In this document: in pieces, positions 45,493 to 55,073 of the stretch
How positions within the stretch are numbered: the first letter of the stretch is position 1
How the letters are laid out: each line of letters begins with the position of its first letter
Assembly: GCF_003573915.1 (NCBI RefSeq)
Contig: NZ_AP014608.1
Span: forward strand, 484,001 to 548,000
Direction: 5' to 3'
Length of the DNA stretch: 64,000 bases
Origin: Blattabacterium cuenoti STAT
GTDB taxonomy: Bacteria > Bacteroidota > Bacteroidia > Flavobacteriales > Blattabacteriaceae
Notes under the pieces: generated by a model
What the model was told of the DNA's origin: nothing
Databases searched by the model: none
Seen by the model: the letters and a program-made list of their open reading frames with translations, nothing else
Translations under genes and position numbers: made by a program

Positions 45493-46845
45493 TTCTTTTA
45501 TTATTACAGTTTTCCAATTAGAAAATTCTTTTATAGTCAAATCTGATAATTCTCTACCATATCCTGATTTTTTCACTCCTCCAAAAGGAAAACGTGGATC
45601 TGATTTCACAACTTCATTAATAAATATCATTCCCGTATTTATTTTTCTTGATATTTTTTCTGCTTTTTCTAAATCTTTCGTCCAAATAGAAGTTCCAAGT
45701 CCATATGGTGTATTATTAACAATATCAGGGATTTCTTTCTCTTGAGAAAAAGGAAAAATAATTCCTATTGGTCCAAATATTTCTTCTTCCTTTACTATAC
45801 AGTTATTATTTTCTACTTTTAACAAAGAAGGATAAAAAAAATTACCATCTTTAATAATTTCTAAACATATTTTTCCTCCATTTATGATTATAGTTTTATA
45901 TTGTTGATACAGTTTTTCAGATAAATCAGAGCGAGAAATATAGCCTATTTTAGTTGATTCATCGTACAAGTTTCCTTTATTATATGTTTTCATTTCTTGT
46001 ATAACGGCTTCTATAAAATCATCTATGATACTTTTATCTACAACAAATCTTTTTGCAGAAATACATGTTTGGCCTGTGTTATTTAATCTAGATTTTGTAG
46101 CTATTTTTGCTATTTTTTTTATATTTTTTACATCTTTTAAAACTACAAAAGCGTCATTTCCTCCTAATTCTAAAATAGATTTTTTAATATATTTCCCCGA
46201 TAATGATCCTATAATACCTCCCGTTAAAGTACTTCCTGTAAAAGTGACTCCTTGTATTATAGGATGAGCTATCACAGATTCTATCTGATTTATATCTATT
46301 AATAAAATTTGAAAAATTCCTTTAGGAAAATCGGATTCCAAAAATATTTTTTCTAAAATAAGAGAACATTCTGTTGTATTAATGGATGGTTTGATAAGAA
46401 TTACATTTCCTAATAATAAATTAGGAATAGTAGACCTAATTGTTTGCCATATAGGATAATTCCAAGGCATAATTCCTAATATAGAACCTATAGATTCAAA
46501 TATTACATAAGAATCTTTATATTCAGTAAAAATTTTTTCAAAAAAAATAGACTTTTTTAAGTCACAATAATATTCACATAAATTAATACTTTTATTTACT
46601 TCGGCATAAGATTGAGTAATAGGTTTTCCCATTTCTTGAGTAATGGAATAAGCTATAAGATTTTTATTTTTTTGTATACAAGAATACAATCTTCTTAAAC
46701 ATTGCACCTTAGAATTAAAAGAATAATTTTTCCATTTTTGATATGCATTTTGAGCTTCATATAGTTTAATATTAATATTTTTACTAGATAAATAATGATA
46801 AGTATTTAATACTTTATTATCTACAGGATTAATAGTTTGAAACAT
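45487..46845 (-). CDS. NAD(P)-dependent aldehyde dehydrogenase, succinate-semialdehyde type
   Basis: A 452-aa aldehyde dehydrogenase. The N-terminus TINPVDNKVLNTY, EMGKPITQSYAEV, LGIMPWNYPIWQTIR, the general base E226 in LELGGND and the nucleophile C261 in NTGQTCISAKRF are typical of short succinate-semialdehyde dehydrogenases (Sad/YneI, GabD-like). It is the last gene of a minus-strand run after sufE (12-nt gap). A source of succinate semialdehyde (GABA or 4-hydroxybutyrate metabolism) is not visible here, so the physiological aldehyde is uncertain. Confidence 0.88.
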   Translation of the reverse strand: MFQTINPVDNKVLNTYHYLSSKNINIKLYEAQNAYQKWKNYSFNSKVQCLRRLYSCIQKNKNLIAYSITQEMGKPITQSYAEVNKSINLCEYYCDLKKSIFFEKIFTEYKDSYVIFESIGSILGIMPWNYPIWQTIRSTIPNLLLGNVILIKPSINTTECSLILEKIFLESDFPKGIFQILLIDINQIESVIAHPIIQGVTFTGSTLTGGIIGSLSGKYIKKSILELGGNDAFVVLKDVKNIKKIAKIATKSRLNNTGQTCISAKRFVVDKSIIDDFIEAVIQEMKTYNKGNLYDESTKIGYISRSDLSEKLYQQYKTIIINGGKICLEIIKDGNFFYPSLLKVENNNCIVKEEEIFGPIGIIFPFSQEKEIPDIVNNTPYGLGTSIWTKDLEKAEKISRKINTGMIFINEVVKSDPRFPFGGVKKSGYGRELSDLTIKEFSNWKTVIIKEL

Positions 46846-46857
46846 TTCATTGTTTTT

Positions 46858-47298
46858 TTAAATTCTCCCTAAACTAACAGTAATTTTTGAATTTAAAGCT
46901 GCGGCATAAAATTTTATTTTTTTGAAAAATAAAAATATACCATTAGCTCTGATAGGAGATAAAAAAGTTTGAAATCCTATTTCATAAATAAAACTAGCGT
47001 TAGAATAAATAATTTCAAAAGGAAATAGACCTGAATATACTTGAATCATAAGAGCAGCCATTCCTCTAGGTAATAAAGCATCACTATCCGCTTCAAAAAA
47101 AATACGTGGACCATTCAATTTAGCCTCTAACCAAACTTTAGATTGACAACCATGAATTAATTTATCTTCAGACCTAAATTTGGATGATTTGTTCGATAAT
47201 TTTTCCCCCAAATCAATCAAATATTCATATTTTTCTTCCCAATTTTTAAGAATTTGAAATTCCTTTTTTATGATTTCTTCTTTTTTACGCAAAGTCAT
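46858..47298 (-). CDS. sufE: Cysteine desulfuration protein SufE
   Basis: Accepts persulfide sulfur from a cysteine desulfurase and hands it to the Suf scaffold. The 146-aa product carries the sulfur-accepting C51 in LIHGCQSKVWLEAKL, the conserved FEADSDALLPRGMAALMIQV and the C-terminal FLSPIRANGIFLFFKKIK. Length is normal. The only desulfurase in the window is the IscS/NifS type at 8038-9201; a SufS would be the expected partner. Confidence 0.94.
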   Translation of the reverse strand: MTLRKKEEIIKKEFQILKNWEEKYEYLIDLGEKLSNKSSKFRSEDKLIHGCQSKVWLEAKLNGPRIFFEADSDALLPRGMAALMIQVYSGLFPFEIIYSNASFIYEIGFQTFLSPIRANGIFLFFKKIKFYAAALNSKITVSLGRI

Positions 47299-47344
47299 TT
47301 CTAAATTTTTAGATAAACAATGAAAATATACACTTTTCTTTTTT

Positions 47345-49645
47345 TTAAGATAAGTTGATTAATTTATTTCTAGCCATTTTTGCTGCTTTTGTCATATTAT
47401 GAAGTGATATCAATACTTCCTTCCATTTCCTAGTTTTTAATCCACAATCTGGATTGACCCAAATATTTTCTACAGATATTTTTTTTGAAGCTTTTTTTAT
47501 TAATTCAAATATTTCTTCTACTGTTGGAATTCTTGGAGAATGAATATCATATACTCCTGGACCTATTTCATTAGGATAAGAAAAAACGGAAAAGGCATCT
47601 AATAATTCCATTTTAGATCTAGAAGATTCCATAGTAATAACATCTGCATCCATATCTGCTATATGTTCAAATATATCGTTAAATTCACTATAACACATAT
47701 GTGTATGAATTTGGGTTTCATCTTTTACTCCACTTGAAGAAATACGAAAAGCTTTAATAGCCCAATTAAAATAAAACTTCCAATATTTTTTTTTCAAAGG
47801 TAAACCTTCTCTAAGAGCAGGTTCATCAATTTGAATAATATGAATTCCAGATCTTTCTAAAGATAAAACCTCTTCTCGAATAGCCCAAGCTATTTGATAA
47901 GCAGTATGAAAAATAGGTTGATCATCTCTTACAAAAGACCATTGTAAAATTGTTACGGGACCAGTCAACATTCCTTTCATTAATTTTTTTGTGTGAGATT
48001 GGGCAAAACATATCCATTCAACGGTCATATCTCCAATACGACTAATATCTCCATAAATAATAGGAGGTTTAACACAACGACTTCCATAACTTTGAACCCA
48101 TCCATTCTCAGTAGAAAGAATTCCTTTTAATTTATCGGAAAAATATTCTACCATATCAGTCCTTTCAAATTCTCCATGAACTAGTATATCTAAATCTATT
48201 TCTTCTTGTTTTTTAACTACATCTATAATAAAATTTTTAATTTTTTCATCATATTTTTCCTGACTCAACTCTTTTTTTCGAAATTTATTTCGTAAACTAC
48301 GTATTTCTCTTGTCTGAGGAAAAGATCCTATAGTAGTAGTAGGAAATAAAGGAAAATGAAATTTTTCTCTCTGTTTTTTTTGTCTAATATGAAAATGATT
48401 ATCTCTTTGTATATCTTTTTCTGTTATTTTTGTTGCCCTTTCTTTTATTTTTTTATCATAAAAAATATAGGATGATTTTTCTGATAAAAATAAAGAAGAG
48501 TTTTTGATTAAAACTTTCTTATTTCCTTTTATAATTTTTTCTAAATCATTTAATTCGTAAATCTTCTGTTTAGCAAAAGACATTCTATTTTTTATATCTA
48601 AGTGAATGTTCTTTTCGGTTTCTATATCTAGAGGAACATGTAAAAGAGAACAATTAGGAGCAATCATAATTCTATCTTCTCCTATAAATTTTATCGCTTT
48701 TTCTATTTTTTGGATAGAATTAGCGTAATTATTTTTCCATATATTTCTTCCATTAATAAGTCCTAAAGACAAAATCATTTTTGACTTTTTTGAAAAAAAA
48801 GAAATTAGTTTTTCCAATTGACTTGAATTTTCTACTAAATCTATATGTAAAGCTTGAACAGATATATCTTGAAAAAGAGATATATTTTCTGACATATCAT
48901 CAAAATAAGAAGCTAATAGTATATTGATTCCAGAACAAAATTTAGATATTTCTCCATAGGCATATTTAAAAACTTTTTTTTCTTTTTCAGACATATCTAA
49001 AACTAAAATAGGTTCATCTAATTGAATCCAACTGACTCCTTTATCTTTTAGTTTTTGAATAATCTTTATATAAATAGGAACAAGATTTTCTATTAAATCC
49101 ATTCTATGAAAGGATTTTTCTTTTTCTTTTCCTAAAAATAAATAGGATATAGGTCCAATCAGTACAGGTTTAATTTTTTTTACTGACTTTAATATCTTTT
49201 TAGATTCTTCTAATTCATCAAAAATTTTATTCGAAAAAATAGAAAATTTTTGATTTTTATGAAATTCTGGAACAATATAATGATAGTTAGTATTAAACCA
49301 TTTGGTCATTTCCATCGCTTTAATATCCCACCCGTTTTTTTGAAAACCTCTAGCCATAGAAAAATATAGATCAATATTATGATCCATTGGAATAGAAAGA
49401 TAAGATTCTGAAATCACTCCCAATAATAAGGACATATCTAGAACATGATCATAAAAACTAAAATCATTACATGGAATTAAATCTAACTCAGCTTTTTCTT
49501 GATTTTTCCAATTTTCTTTTTTTATCTTTTTTCCTATTTCAAATAAAACATTAGAATCAATTTTATTTGACCAATAAGCTTCACAAGCTTTTTTTAACTC
49601 TCTTTGTATTCCTATACGAGGATAACCCAAATTATGTTTCAACAT
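47345..49645 (-). CDS. metE: Cobalamin-independent methionine synthase
   Basis: Transfers methyl from 5-methyl-THF-triglutamate to homocysteine without B12. The start is set at the ATG giving MLKHNLGYPRIGIQRELKKA, which matches family N-termini; an upstream ATG at 49702 would add 19 unsupported residues. The 766-aa product has the N-terminal barrel, the linker (about 380-425) and the catalytic barrel with FPTTTIGSFPQTREIRSLR, the GEFERTDMVEYFS segment, IIQIDEPALREGLP, the zinc ligands in IHTHMCYSEFNDI, and VNPDCGLKTRKW at the C-terminus. It lies between the GlmU-like gene and sufE. Confidence 0.96.
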   Translation of the reverse strand: MLKHNLGYPRIGIQRELKKACEAYWSNKIDSNVLFEIGKKIKKENWKNQEKAELDLIPCNDFSFYDHVLDMSLLLGVISESYLSIPMDHNIDLYFSMARGFQKNGWDIKAMEMTKWFNTNYHYIVPEFHKNQKFSIFSNKIFDELEESKKILKSVKKIKPVLIGPISYLFLGKEKEKSFHRMDLIENLVPIYIKIIQKLKDKGVSWIQLDEPILVLDMSEKEKKVFKYAYGEISKFCSGINILLASYFDDMSENISLFQDISVQALHIDLVENSSQLEKLISFFSKKSKMILSLGLINGRNIWKNNYANSIQKIEKAIKFIGEDRIMIAPNCSLLHVPLDIETEKNIHLDIKNRMSFAKQKIYELNDLEKIIKGNKKVLIKNSSLFLSEKSSYIFYDKKIKERATKITEKDIQRDNHFHIRQKKQREKFHFPLFPTTTIGSFPQTREIRSLRNKFRKKELSQEKYDEKIKNFIIDVVKKQEEIDLDILVHGEFERTDMVEYFSDKLKGILSTENGWVQSYGSRCVKPPIIYGDISRIGDMTVEWICFAQSHTKKLMKGMLTGPVTILQWSFVRDDQPIFHTAYQIAWAIREEVLSLERSGIHIIQIDEPALREGLPLKKKYWKFYFNWAIKAFRISSSGVKDETQIHTHMCYSEFNDIFEHIADMDADVITMESSRSKMELLDAFSVFSYPNEIGPGVYDIHSPRIPTVEEIFELIKKASKKISVENIWVNPDCGLKTRKWKEVLISLHNMTKAAKMARNKLINLS

Positions 49646-49722
49646 AAAATAACTTACTTTTATTATTATTGAATTGCATTTTCTATATAAAGAAAAATCC
49701 ATATATAAAAAATAAATTAAAT

Positions 49723-50910
49723 TTAAATATCCAATAATTGATACAAATATTCCAAAATTTTTTTATCTAAAATAGAGAATCTTATATTTCTTCTATTCAT
49801 CATAATTTCAGCAGTTTCACAAACTTGATGAAAAGAAATTCTTTTTTTTCTTTGAATTCCTCCTAAATAAAAAGAAGGTATATATCTAGAAGGAAACCCA
49901 TATCCAAAGATACTATCACCAACGCCTACGATCGTAGCTGTATTAAATTGAGTATTGATTGCTGATTTTGAATGATCTCCCATTATTGTACCAAAAAATT
50001 GCAAATCAGTAGGAAAAAAATCTTTTTTTTCATAATTCCAAACTGTAACTTTTTTATAATCATTTCTTAAATTAGAAATATTAGTTCCGGCTCCTAAATT
50101 ACACCACTCTCCCAAAATAGAATTTCCTAAAAATCCATCATGAACTTTGTTAGAATAAGAAAAAATAACAGAATTAAAAATTTCTCCTCCTACTTTACAA
50201 AAAGTAGCAATGCTTGTTCCTCCATATATTTTTGATCCTATATTCAATATAGTATTTTTTCCAATTGATACTGGACCTCTGATAACAGATCCTTCCATAA
50301 TTTCAACTCCTTTTTCAATATATATAGGTCCAAATTTTGCATTTAATACAATATTATTTGCTTTTATATCTTCTTCTAAAAAAATTTGTTCTTTAAAACA
50401 AAGAACATGATTATCCCCCAATAAAGAACAAGATTTTTTTCCTTTTGTAAAAAACAAAAAATCTTTTTTCAATACAGTTTCATTATTCGAAAATATATCC
50501 CATGGATATTGAATATGAATAACTTCTTTTATAGAATATGTTTTTTTACATTTTTTGGAAAAAGAAAAAAAATCTTTTTTTCCCAAAAAATTTTTTTTGA
50601 TAGCAATCATTTTTTCCTTAAAAAAAATAGTTTCATTTTCTTTTAAAGAAAAAAGAATTTGAATTAATTCTTCATTAGGAAGAAATGAAGAATTAATTAA
50701 CAATACATCTTCAAAAAAAGAATCTTCTTTTTTTGAATATTTCTTTGAAAGAAATGGTTGTGTAATAATATCATATGCATTTTTTCCAATATACTTTTCC
50801 CATCTTTCTTTTATCGTAAATAACCCCAATCGAATTTCTGATACAGGTCTAGTTAATGTAATAGGAAATAGGCTTTTCCATTCTGTGCCATCATATAATA
50901 TAAAATTCAT
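49723..50910 (-). CDS. GlmU-like sugar nucleotidyltransferase / acetyltransferase
   Basis: A 395-aa protein of the Bacteroidetes GlmU-like family, thought to combine a nucleotidyltransferase-like N-domain with a left-handed beta-helix acyltransferase C-domain. Seen: MNFILYDGTEWKSLFPITLT then RPVSEIRLG near the start; hexapeptide-rich repeats about 175-340 (for example GPIYIEKGVEIMEGSVIRGP, IGKNTILNIGSKIYGGTSIA, LGEWCNLGAGTNISNLRND). It would complete UDP-GlcNAc synthesis after GlmM (1-573). The N-domain lacks an obvious standard LAGGxGTRM signature, so full bifunctionality is uncertain. It lies 12 nt downstream of rpmE2. Confidence 0.85.
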   Translation of the reverse strand: MNFILYDGTEWKSLFPITLTRPVSEIRLGLFTIKERWEKYIGKNAYDIITQPFLSKKYSKKEDSFFEDVLLINSSFLPNEELIQILFSLKENETIFFKEKMIAIKKNFLGKKDFFSFSKKCKKTYSIKEVIHIQYPWDIFSNNETVLKKDFLFFTKGKKSCSLLGDNHVLCFKEQIFLEEDIKANNIVLNAKFGPIYIEKGVEIMEGSVIRGPVSIGKNTILNIGSKIYGGTSIATFCKVGGEIFNSVIFSYSNKVHDGFLGNSILGEWCNLGAGTNISNLRNDYKKVTVWNYEKKDFFPTDLQFFGTIMGDHSKSAINTQFNTATIVGVGDSIFGYGFPSRYIPSFYLGGIQRKKRISFHQVCETAEIMMNRRNIRFSILDKKILEYLYQLLDI

Positions 50911-50922
50911 ATAAATCTATTT

Positions 50923-51177
50923 CTAGAATTTTTTATATTTTTCATATTTTTTCTTAAATTTTTCTGCGGGACCTGTTTTTCCTAAAAATCTTTTTTCTCC
51001 AGTAAAAAACGGATGTGAATAACTAGATATTTCCATTTTATATAATGGATATTCATTTCCATTTATATGGATAAAATCCTTTGTTATAACTGTAGATTTA
51101 CAAATAATCATTTTTTCATTATTAATATCTTTAAAAACAACAGGTCTATAATTTTTTGGATGTATTTTTTTTTTCAT
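50923..51177 (-). CDS. rpmE2: Large ribosomal subunit protein bL31, type B
   Basis: An 84-aa ribosomal protein of the zinc-free type B: KKKIHPKNYRPVVFKD, HINGNEYPLYKMEISSYSHP and FFTGEKRFLGKTGPAEKFKK match the family, and the Cys-x2-Cys zinc ribbon of type A L31 is absent. Starts 6 nt downstream of the FabH-like gene, so the two are likely cotranscribed. Confidence 0.95.
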   Translation of the reverse strand: MKKKIHPKNYRPVVFKDINNEKMIICKSTVITKDFIHINGNEYPLYKMEISSYSHPFFTGEKRFLGKTGPAEKFKKKYEKYKKF

Positions 51178-51183
51178 ATTTAT

Positions 51184-52281
51184 TTATTTTTTTGGAAAAC
51201 GATAAAGCATACCATTGATATTCATTCCAGCACCCAAGGAAGCCATAAGAATTGTATTTCCAGGTTTTATTTCATGAGAAGGCATTTTTCCTTTAAGAAT
51301 CAAATCTAATAAAGTAGGAACAGTAGCTACAGAAGAATTTCCAAATTTATGGATTGTCATAGGCATAATTTGAGATAAAAAATCCTTTTCTAAAGATGTA
51401 TAATTATATAATTTCAATAATCTTTCTAAAATTGCATAATCCATTTTAGCATTAGCTTGATGAATAAGAATTTTATGAACATCTTGAAGATGTAAATTAG
51501 CATAATCAAGTATACTTTTTATCATATTTGGAACTTCTGTTAATGCATATTCATAAATTCTTCTTCCATTCATTCTAATATTAACTAAAGATTTTTTATA
51601 ATTGGGATTTAAAGAAGGTCCATTAATTAAATAATATAATTTTTCATTATTATCACATTGAGTATCGTAATGAATAATTCCATATTTTTCGTTTTCTAAA
51701 TATTCTATAGCAGATAATACAGCCGCTCCTGCACCATCGGAAAAAATCATTGCATTTCTATCATGTGGATCTATAACTTGAGATAAGGTTTCAGAACTAG
51801 TAATCAATATATTTTTAGCATATCTAGATCTTAAAAGTTGATCCGCTAGAATCATTCCTTCTATCCAACCTGTACAACCAAAAATCATATCATATGGTCT
51901 ACATTTTTTATTTTTTATTTTAAGTTTATTTTTAATTTTTGCAGAAATAGAGGGAACAAGATCAGATTGATAAGAAATAGGATGAATATCTCCATAATTA
52001 TGAGCCGATATGATATAATCTATTTTTTCTTTACAAATTTTAGAATTTTTCAGAGCTTTTTTTGCTGCAATTGCCGCAATATCAGAATTAAATAATCCTT
52101 CATCTACATATCTTCTTTCCTCTATTTCTGTAATTTTTTGAAATTTATGAATGATTTCTTTATTAGATTTTTTAATTTTGAAACCTTTACTATCATAAAA
52201 TTTATGTTTCAGAAAATGATTTCTTTTTATAATCTTTTTCGGTAAATAATGTCCCGTTCCTGTAATGATTGATCGAATCAT
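51184..52281 (-). CDS. fabH: 3-oxoacyl-[acyl-carrier-protein] synthase III family protein
   Basis: Condensing enzyme that starts fatty acid synthesis from acetyl-CoA and malonyl-ACP. The 365-aa product has the catalytic triad: C136 in IFGCTGWIEGMILA, His in ILIHQANAKMD and Asn in HKFGNSSVATVPTLL. It is longer than E. coli FabH (317 aa), with an N-terminal insertion about 25-50, and belongs to the divergent KAS III group common in Bacteroidetes, some members of which serve other acyl-CoA condensations. Fatty acid start is the simplest role if it is the only copy. It heads the minus-strand run down to the aldehyde dehydrogenase. Confidence 0.87.
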   Translation of the reverse strand: MIRSIITGTGHYLPKKIIKRNHFLKHKFYDSKGFKIKKSNKEIIHKFQKITEIEERRYVDEGLFNSDIAAIAAKKALKNSKICKEKIDYIISAHNYGDIHPISYQSDLVPSISAKIKNKLKIKNKKCRPYDMIFGCTGWIEGMILADQLLRSRYAKNILITSSETLSQVIDPHDRNAMIFSDGAGAAVLSAIEYLENEKYGIIHYDTQCDNNEKLYYLINGPSLNPNYKKSLVNIRMNGRRIYEYALTEVPNMIKSILDYANLHLQDVHKILIHQANAKMDYAILERLLKLYNYTSLEKDFLSQIMPMTIHKFGNSSVATVPTLLDLILKGKMPSHEIKPGNTILMASLGAGMNINGMLYRFPKK

Positions 52282-52413
52282 TTTTTTAAAGAATAAACCA
52301 AAAATTAGTAATTAAAAAATCAAAAAGATAAAGTTCTTAAAAAGAATTCAAAAAACCGTTTTTTTCTTCATAATTTTTTTTTAATAGATTCCAAAAATAT
52401 TAATATTTATTTT

Positions 52414-53139
52414 ATGAATAAATACCATCCTTCTTCAAAAGAAGAAAAACTGAAAAAAATGTTTGATCATATTGCTAAAAAATATGATTTAATCAATCAT
52501 ATATTATCTTTTGGAATAGATTTTCTTTGGAGAAGAAAAGCGATTCATTTATTGTACAAATTTAGCGAAAAAAAAATTCTAAGAATATTAGATTTAGCTA
52601 CTGGTACTGGAGATTTAGCTATTTTATTAGCTAATAAATTTAAACACGCTTATATTACAGGATTAGATCCATCTGATAAAATGTTGAAAATAGCCAAACA
52701 AAAAATAAAAAAAAATCTTCTTGAAAAAAGAATTCAAATTATTCAAGGATATTCGCAATATATTCCATTTCAAAATGAAACTTTTGATATAGTAACTATT
52801 GCTTTCGGAATAAGAAATTTTCAATACATTCATTTTTCTATGAAAGAAATTTATAGAATTTTAAAACCTTCAGGAATTTTAGTAATTTTAGAATTTTCTA
52901 AACCTTCCAATTATTGGATAAGAAAAATTTATTATTTTTATTCTCATTTTATTATAAAAAAAATAGGAAGTTTGATTTCAAAAAATCATTTTGCTTATAA
53001 TTATTTAAAAAAATCTATATTTTCTTTCCCCTATTGCAACAAAAAAATGAGTAATCTTTTAAAATTTCATAAATTTAATCCTCTTCATATTCAAAAATTA
53101 ACTTTTGGAATTGTGTCTCTTTATTTAGTCAAAAAATAA
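52414..53139 (+). CDS. ubiE: Demethylmenaquinone methyltransferase UbiE/MenG
   Basis: SAM-dependent C-methylation of demethylmenaquinone, the last step of menaquinone synthesis. The 241-aa product has KMFDHIAKKYDLINHILSFG, FLWRRKAIHLL, the SAM motif LDLATGTGDLAILLANKF, GLDPSDKMLKIAKQKI, FDIVTIAFGIRNFQ and the C-terminal FGIVSLYLVKK. All UbiE/COQ5 blocks are present. Since Bacteroidetes use menaquinone, MenG is the likely activity, and it supplies the quinone for SDH (4507-8038). Confidence 0.95.
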   Translation: MNKYHPSSKEEKLKKMFDHIAKKYDLINHILSFGIDFLWRRKAIHLLYKFSEKKILRILDLATGTGDLAILLANKFKHAYITGLDPSDKMLKIAKQKIKKNLLEKRIQIIQGYSQYIPFQNETFDIVTIAFGIRNFQYIHFSMKEIYRILKPSGILVILEFSKPSNYWIRKIYYFYSHFIIKKIGSLISKNHFAYNYLKKSIFSFPYCNKKMSNLLKFHKFNPLHIQKLTFGIVSLYLVKK

Positions 53140-53196
53140 TAAAAATAAATGAAAAAATTAATTTTTAAATCCTTATAAATAAAATATTTTTTCATA

Positions 53197-54714
53197 ATGA
53201 TAAAGTATTTATCTAGATATTTCACGTCTATTTTTCTTAAAAAAAGAATTAAGAACATAGAGTTTTTTATGCGTTATCCAATAGAAATACAAAATCAATT
53301 AATCAATCAATTGGTTTTATATGCAAAAAATACAGAATTTGGAAAAAAATATGGATTTTGCGACATAAAAAAATATCATCAATTTTCTGAAAGAGTTCCT
53401 ATATGTAAGTATTCCGATTTACAGTATTTTATTCAAAGAATTCGTAAAGGAGAAAAAAATATATTATGGCCAGGAGGAGTGAAATGGTTTGCCAGATCTT
53501 CTGGAACCACTACAAAAAGTAAATACATTCCTATTACAAAATCATCTATGAATACATGTCATTATAAAGCAGGAAAAGACATGTTATCCATTTATATTCA
53601 TAATCACCCTGAAACAAAAATTTTTTTTGGAAAAGCTGTTCGTTTAGGAGGAAGTTATGAATTACATCGAAAATATAATACATTTTATGGTGATTTATCT
53701 TCTATCTTAATTCAAAATATGCCTTTTTGGGTTGAAAATATTTGTGTCCCTAAAAAGAAAATAGCCTTAATGAGTGAATGGGAAAAAAAATTAGAAAACA
53801 TAGTAAAAGAAACAGGAAATAAAGATGTTAGAATTTTATTAGGTGTTTGTTCTTGGTTACTTATTTTTTTAAAAAAGTTGTTAAAAGAATTTGACAAAAA
53901 AAGAATAGACGAAATATGGCCTGATATGGAAGTGATATTTCATGGAGGTGTTAATTTAAGCCCTTATATTTATCAATATAAAAAATTATTTGATAAATCT
54001 ATAAATTTTTACGATATATATAGTGCATCAGAAGGTTTCTTTGGTATACAAGACAAAAAAAACGTTAAAGATTTATTATTGTTGTTAAATCATGGTATAT
54101 TTTATGAATTTATTCCTATAGAAGAACTAGATAAAGAAAATCCTAAAATATTATCCCTTGATAAGGTAGAATTAAATAAAAATTATGCACTTGTTATTTC
54201 TACTAATGCAGGATTATGGAGATATATAGTTGGAGATACTGTCAAGTTTACTAACTTATATCCATATAGGATTTCTATTTCAGGAAGAACAACTCATTAC
54301 ATCAATTCTTTTGGAGAAGAATTAATTGTTGAAAATGCAGAAAAAGCATTACATAATACTTGTATAAAAACAAATTCCATTGTTCGTGAATACACGGCAG
54401 GTCCTGTATATATGAATCAAAAAAAATCCGGTGCTCATGAATGGATTATAGAATTTAAAAAACAACCTATAAATTTAAGTGATTTTAGGAATATTTTGGA
54501 TAATGAATTAAAATCTATGAATTCAGATTACGAAATTAAACGATATAAAAATATTGTACTAGGTCCTCCTATTATATATATAGCTAGAAATGGGTTATTT
54601 TATGACTGGCTAAAAAAACATAAAAAATTAGGAGGACAAAATAAAGTACCTCGTTTATCTAATGATAGGAAATATATTGATTCTATTCTTAAAATGGAAA
54701 AAAAAAGAAATTAG
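53197..54714 (+). CDS. GH3-family protein (acyl-acid-amido synthetase fold)
   Basis: A 505-aa member of the GH3 family, known in plants for ATP-dependent conjugation of jasmonate or auxin to amino acids and present without known function in Bacteroidetes. The ATP-binding motif SSGTTTKSKYIP is at 101-112; VIFHGGVNLSPYIYQYKKL, IYSASEGFFGIQ and the hinge TNAGLWRYIVGDTVKFTNL follow; the C-terminal domain has ISGRTTHYINSFGEELIVEN. The adenylation motifs are intact, so an adenylate-forming reaction is likely; the substrates are unknown. It stands between menG and rpsO. Confidence 0.87.
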   Translation: MIKYLSRYFTSIFLKKRIKNIEFFMRYPIEIQNQLINQLVLYAKNTEFGKKYGFCDIKKYHQFSERVPICKYSDLQYFIQRIRKGEKNILWPGGVKWFARSSGTTTKSKYIPITKSSMNTCHYKAGKDMLSIYIHNHPETKIFFGKAVRLGGSYELHRKYNTFYGDLSSILIQNMPFWVENICVPKKKIALMSEWEKKLENIVKETGNKDVRILLGVCSWLLIFLKKLLKEFDKKRIDEIWPDMEVIFHGGVNLSPYIYQYKKLFDKSINFYDIYSASEGFFGIQDKKNVKDLLLLLNHGIFYEFIPIEELDKENPKILSLDKVELNKNYALVISTNAGLWRYIVGDTVKFTNLYPYRISISGRTTHYINSFGEELIVENAEKALHNTCIKTNSIVREYTAGPVYMNQKKSGAHEWIIEFKKQPINLSDFRNILDNELKSMNSDYEIKRYKNIVLGPPIIYIARNGLFYDWLKKHKKLGGQNKVPRLSNDRKYIDSILKMEKKRN

Positions 54715-54745
54715 TTTTAAAAAAAATATTTTTTATATTTTAATT

Positions 54746-55009
54746 ATGACAATAGAAGAAAAAAAAGAAATATTTAAGATTTATGGAACATCTGTTTGTG
54801 ACACAGGTTCTTCCAAAGTTCAGGTTGCATGGTTTACTTATCGTGTTAATCATTTAAATAATCATCTTAAAAATAATAAAAAGGATTTCAATACAGAAAG
54901 AGCTTTAATAAAAATAGTAGGAAAAAGAAAAAAATTGTTGAAATATATAGAAAAACGTAACATCGAAGATTACAAAAATATCATTAAACATTTAGGGTTA
55001 AGAAAATAA
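54746..55009 (+). CDS. rpsO: Small ribosomal subunit protein uS15
   Basis: An 87-aa 16S rRNA-binding protein. The start is placed at the ATG giving MTIEEKKEIFKIYGTSVCDTG, because a longer frame from 54662 would add 28 residues overlapping GH3. The segments VQVAWFTYRVNHLNNHLKNN and LIKIVGKRKKLLKYIEKRN are the conserved S15 helices. It lies 77 nt before pnp, the usual bacterial rpsO-pnp order. Confidence 0.96.
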   Translation: MTIEEKKEIFKIYGTSVCDTGSSKVQVAWFTYRVNHLNNHLKNNKKDFNTERALIKIVGKRKKLLKYIEKRNIEDYKNIIKHLGLRK

Positions 55010-55073
55010 AATATTTTTTTATATATAAAATTATTTCTAGATATTCTTATTTTTAATAGAGATAAGAGAAGAG

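Noticed and set aside
49646..49702. Extended metE start at 49702
   Set aside because: The additional 19 residues have no counterpart in MetE proteins, which begin at the MLxHNLGxPRIG motif.
54662..54745. Extended rpsO start at 54662
   Set aside because: It would overlap the end of the GH3 gene and add residues unknown in S15; the ATG at 54746 fits the family.
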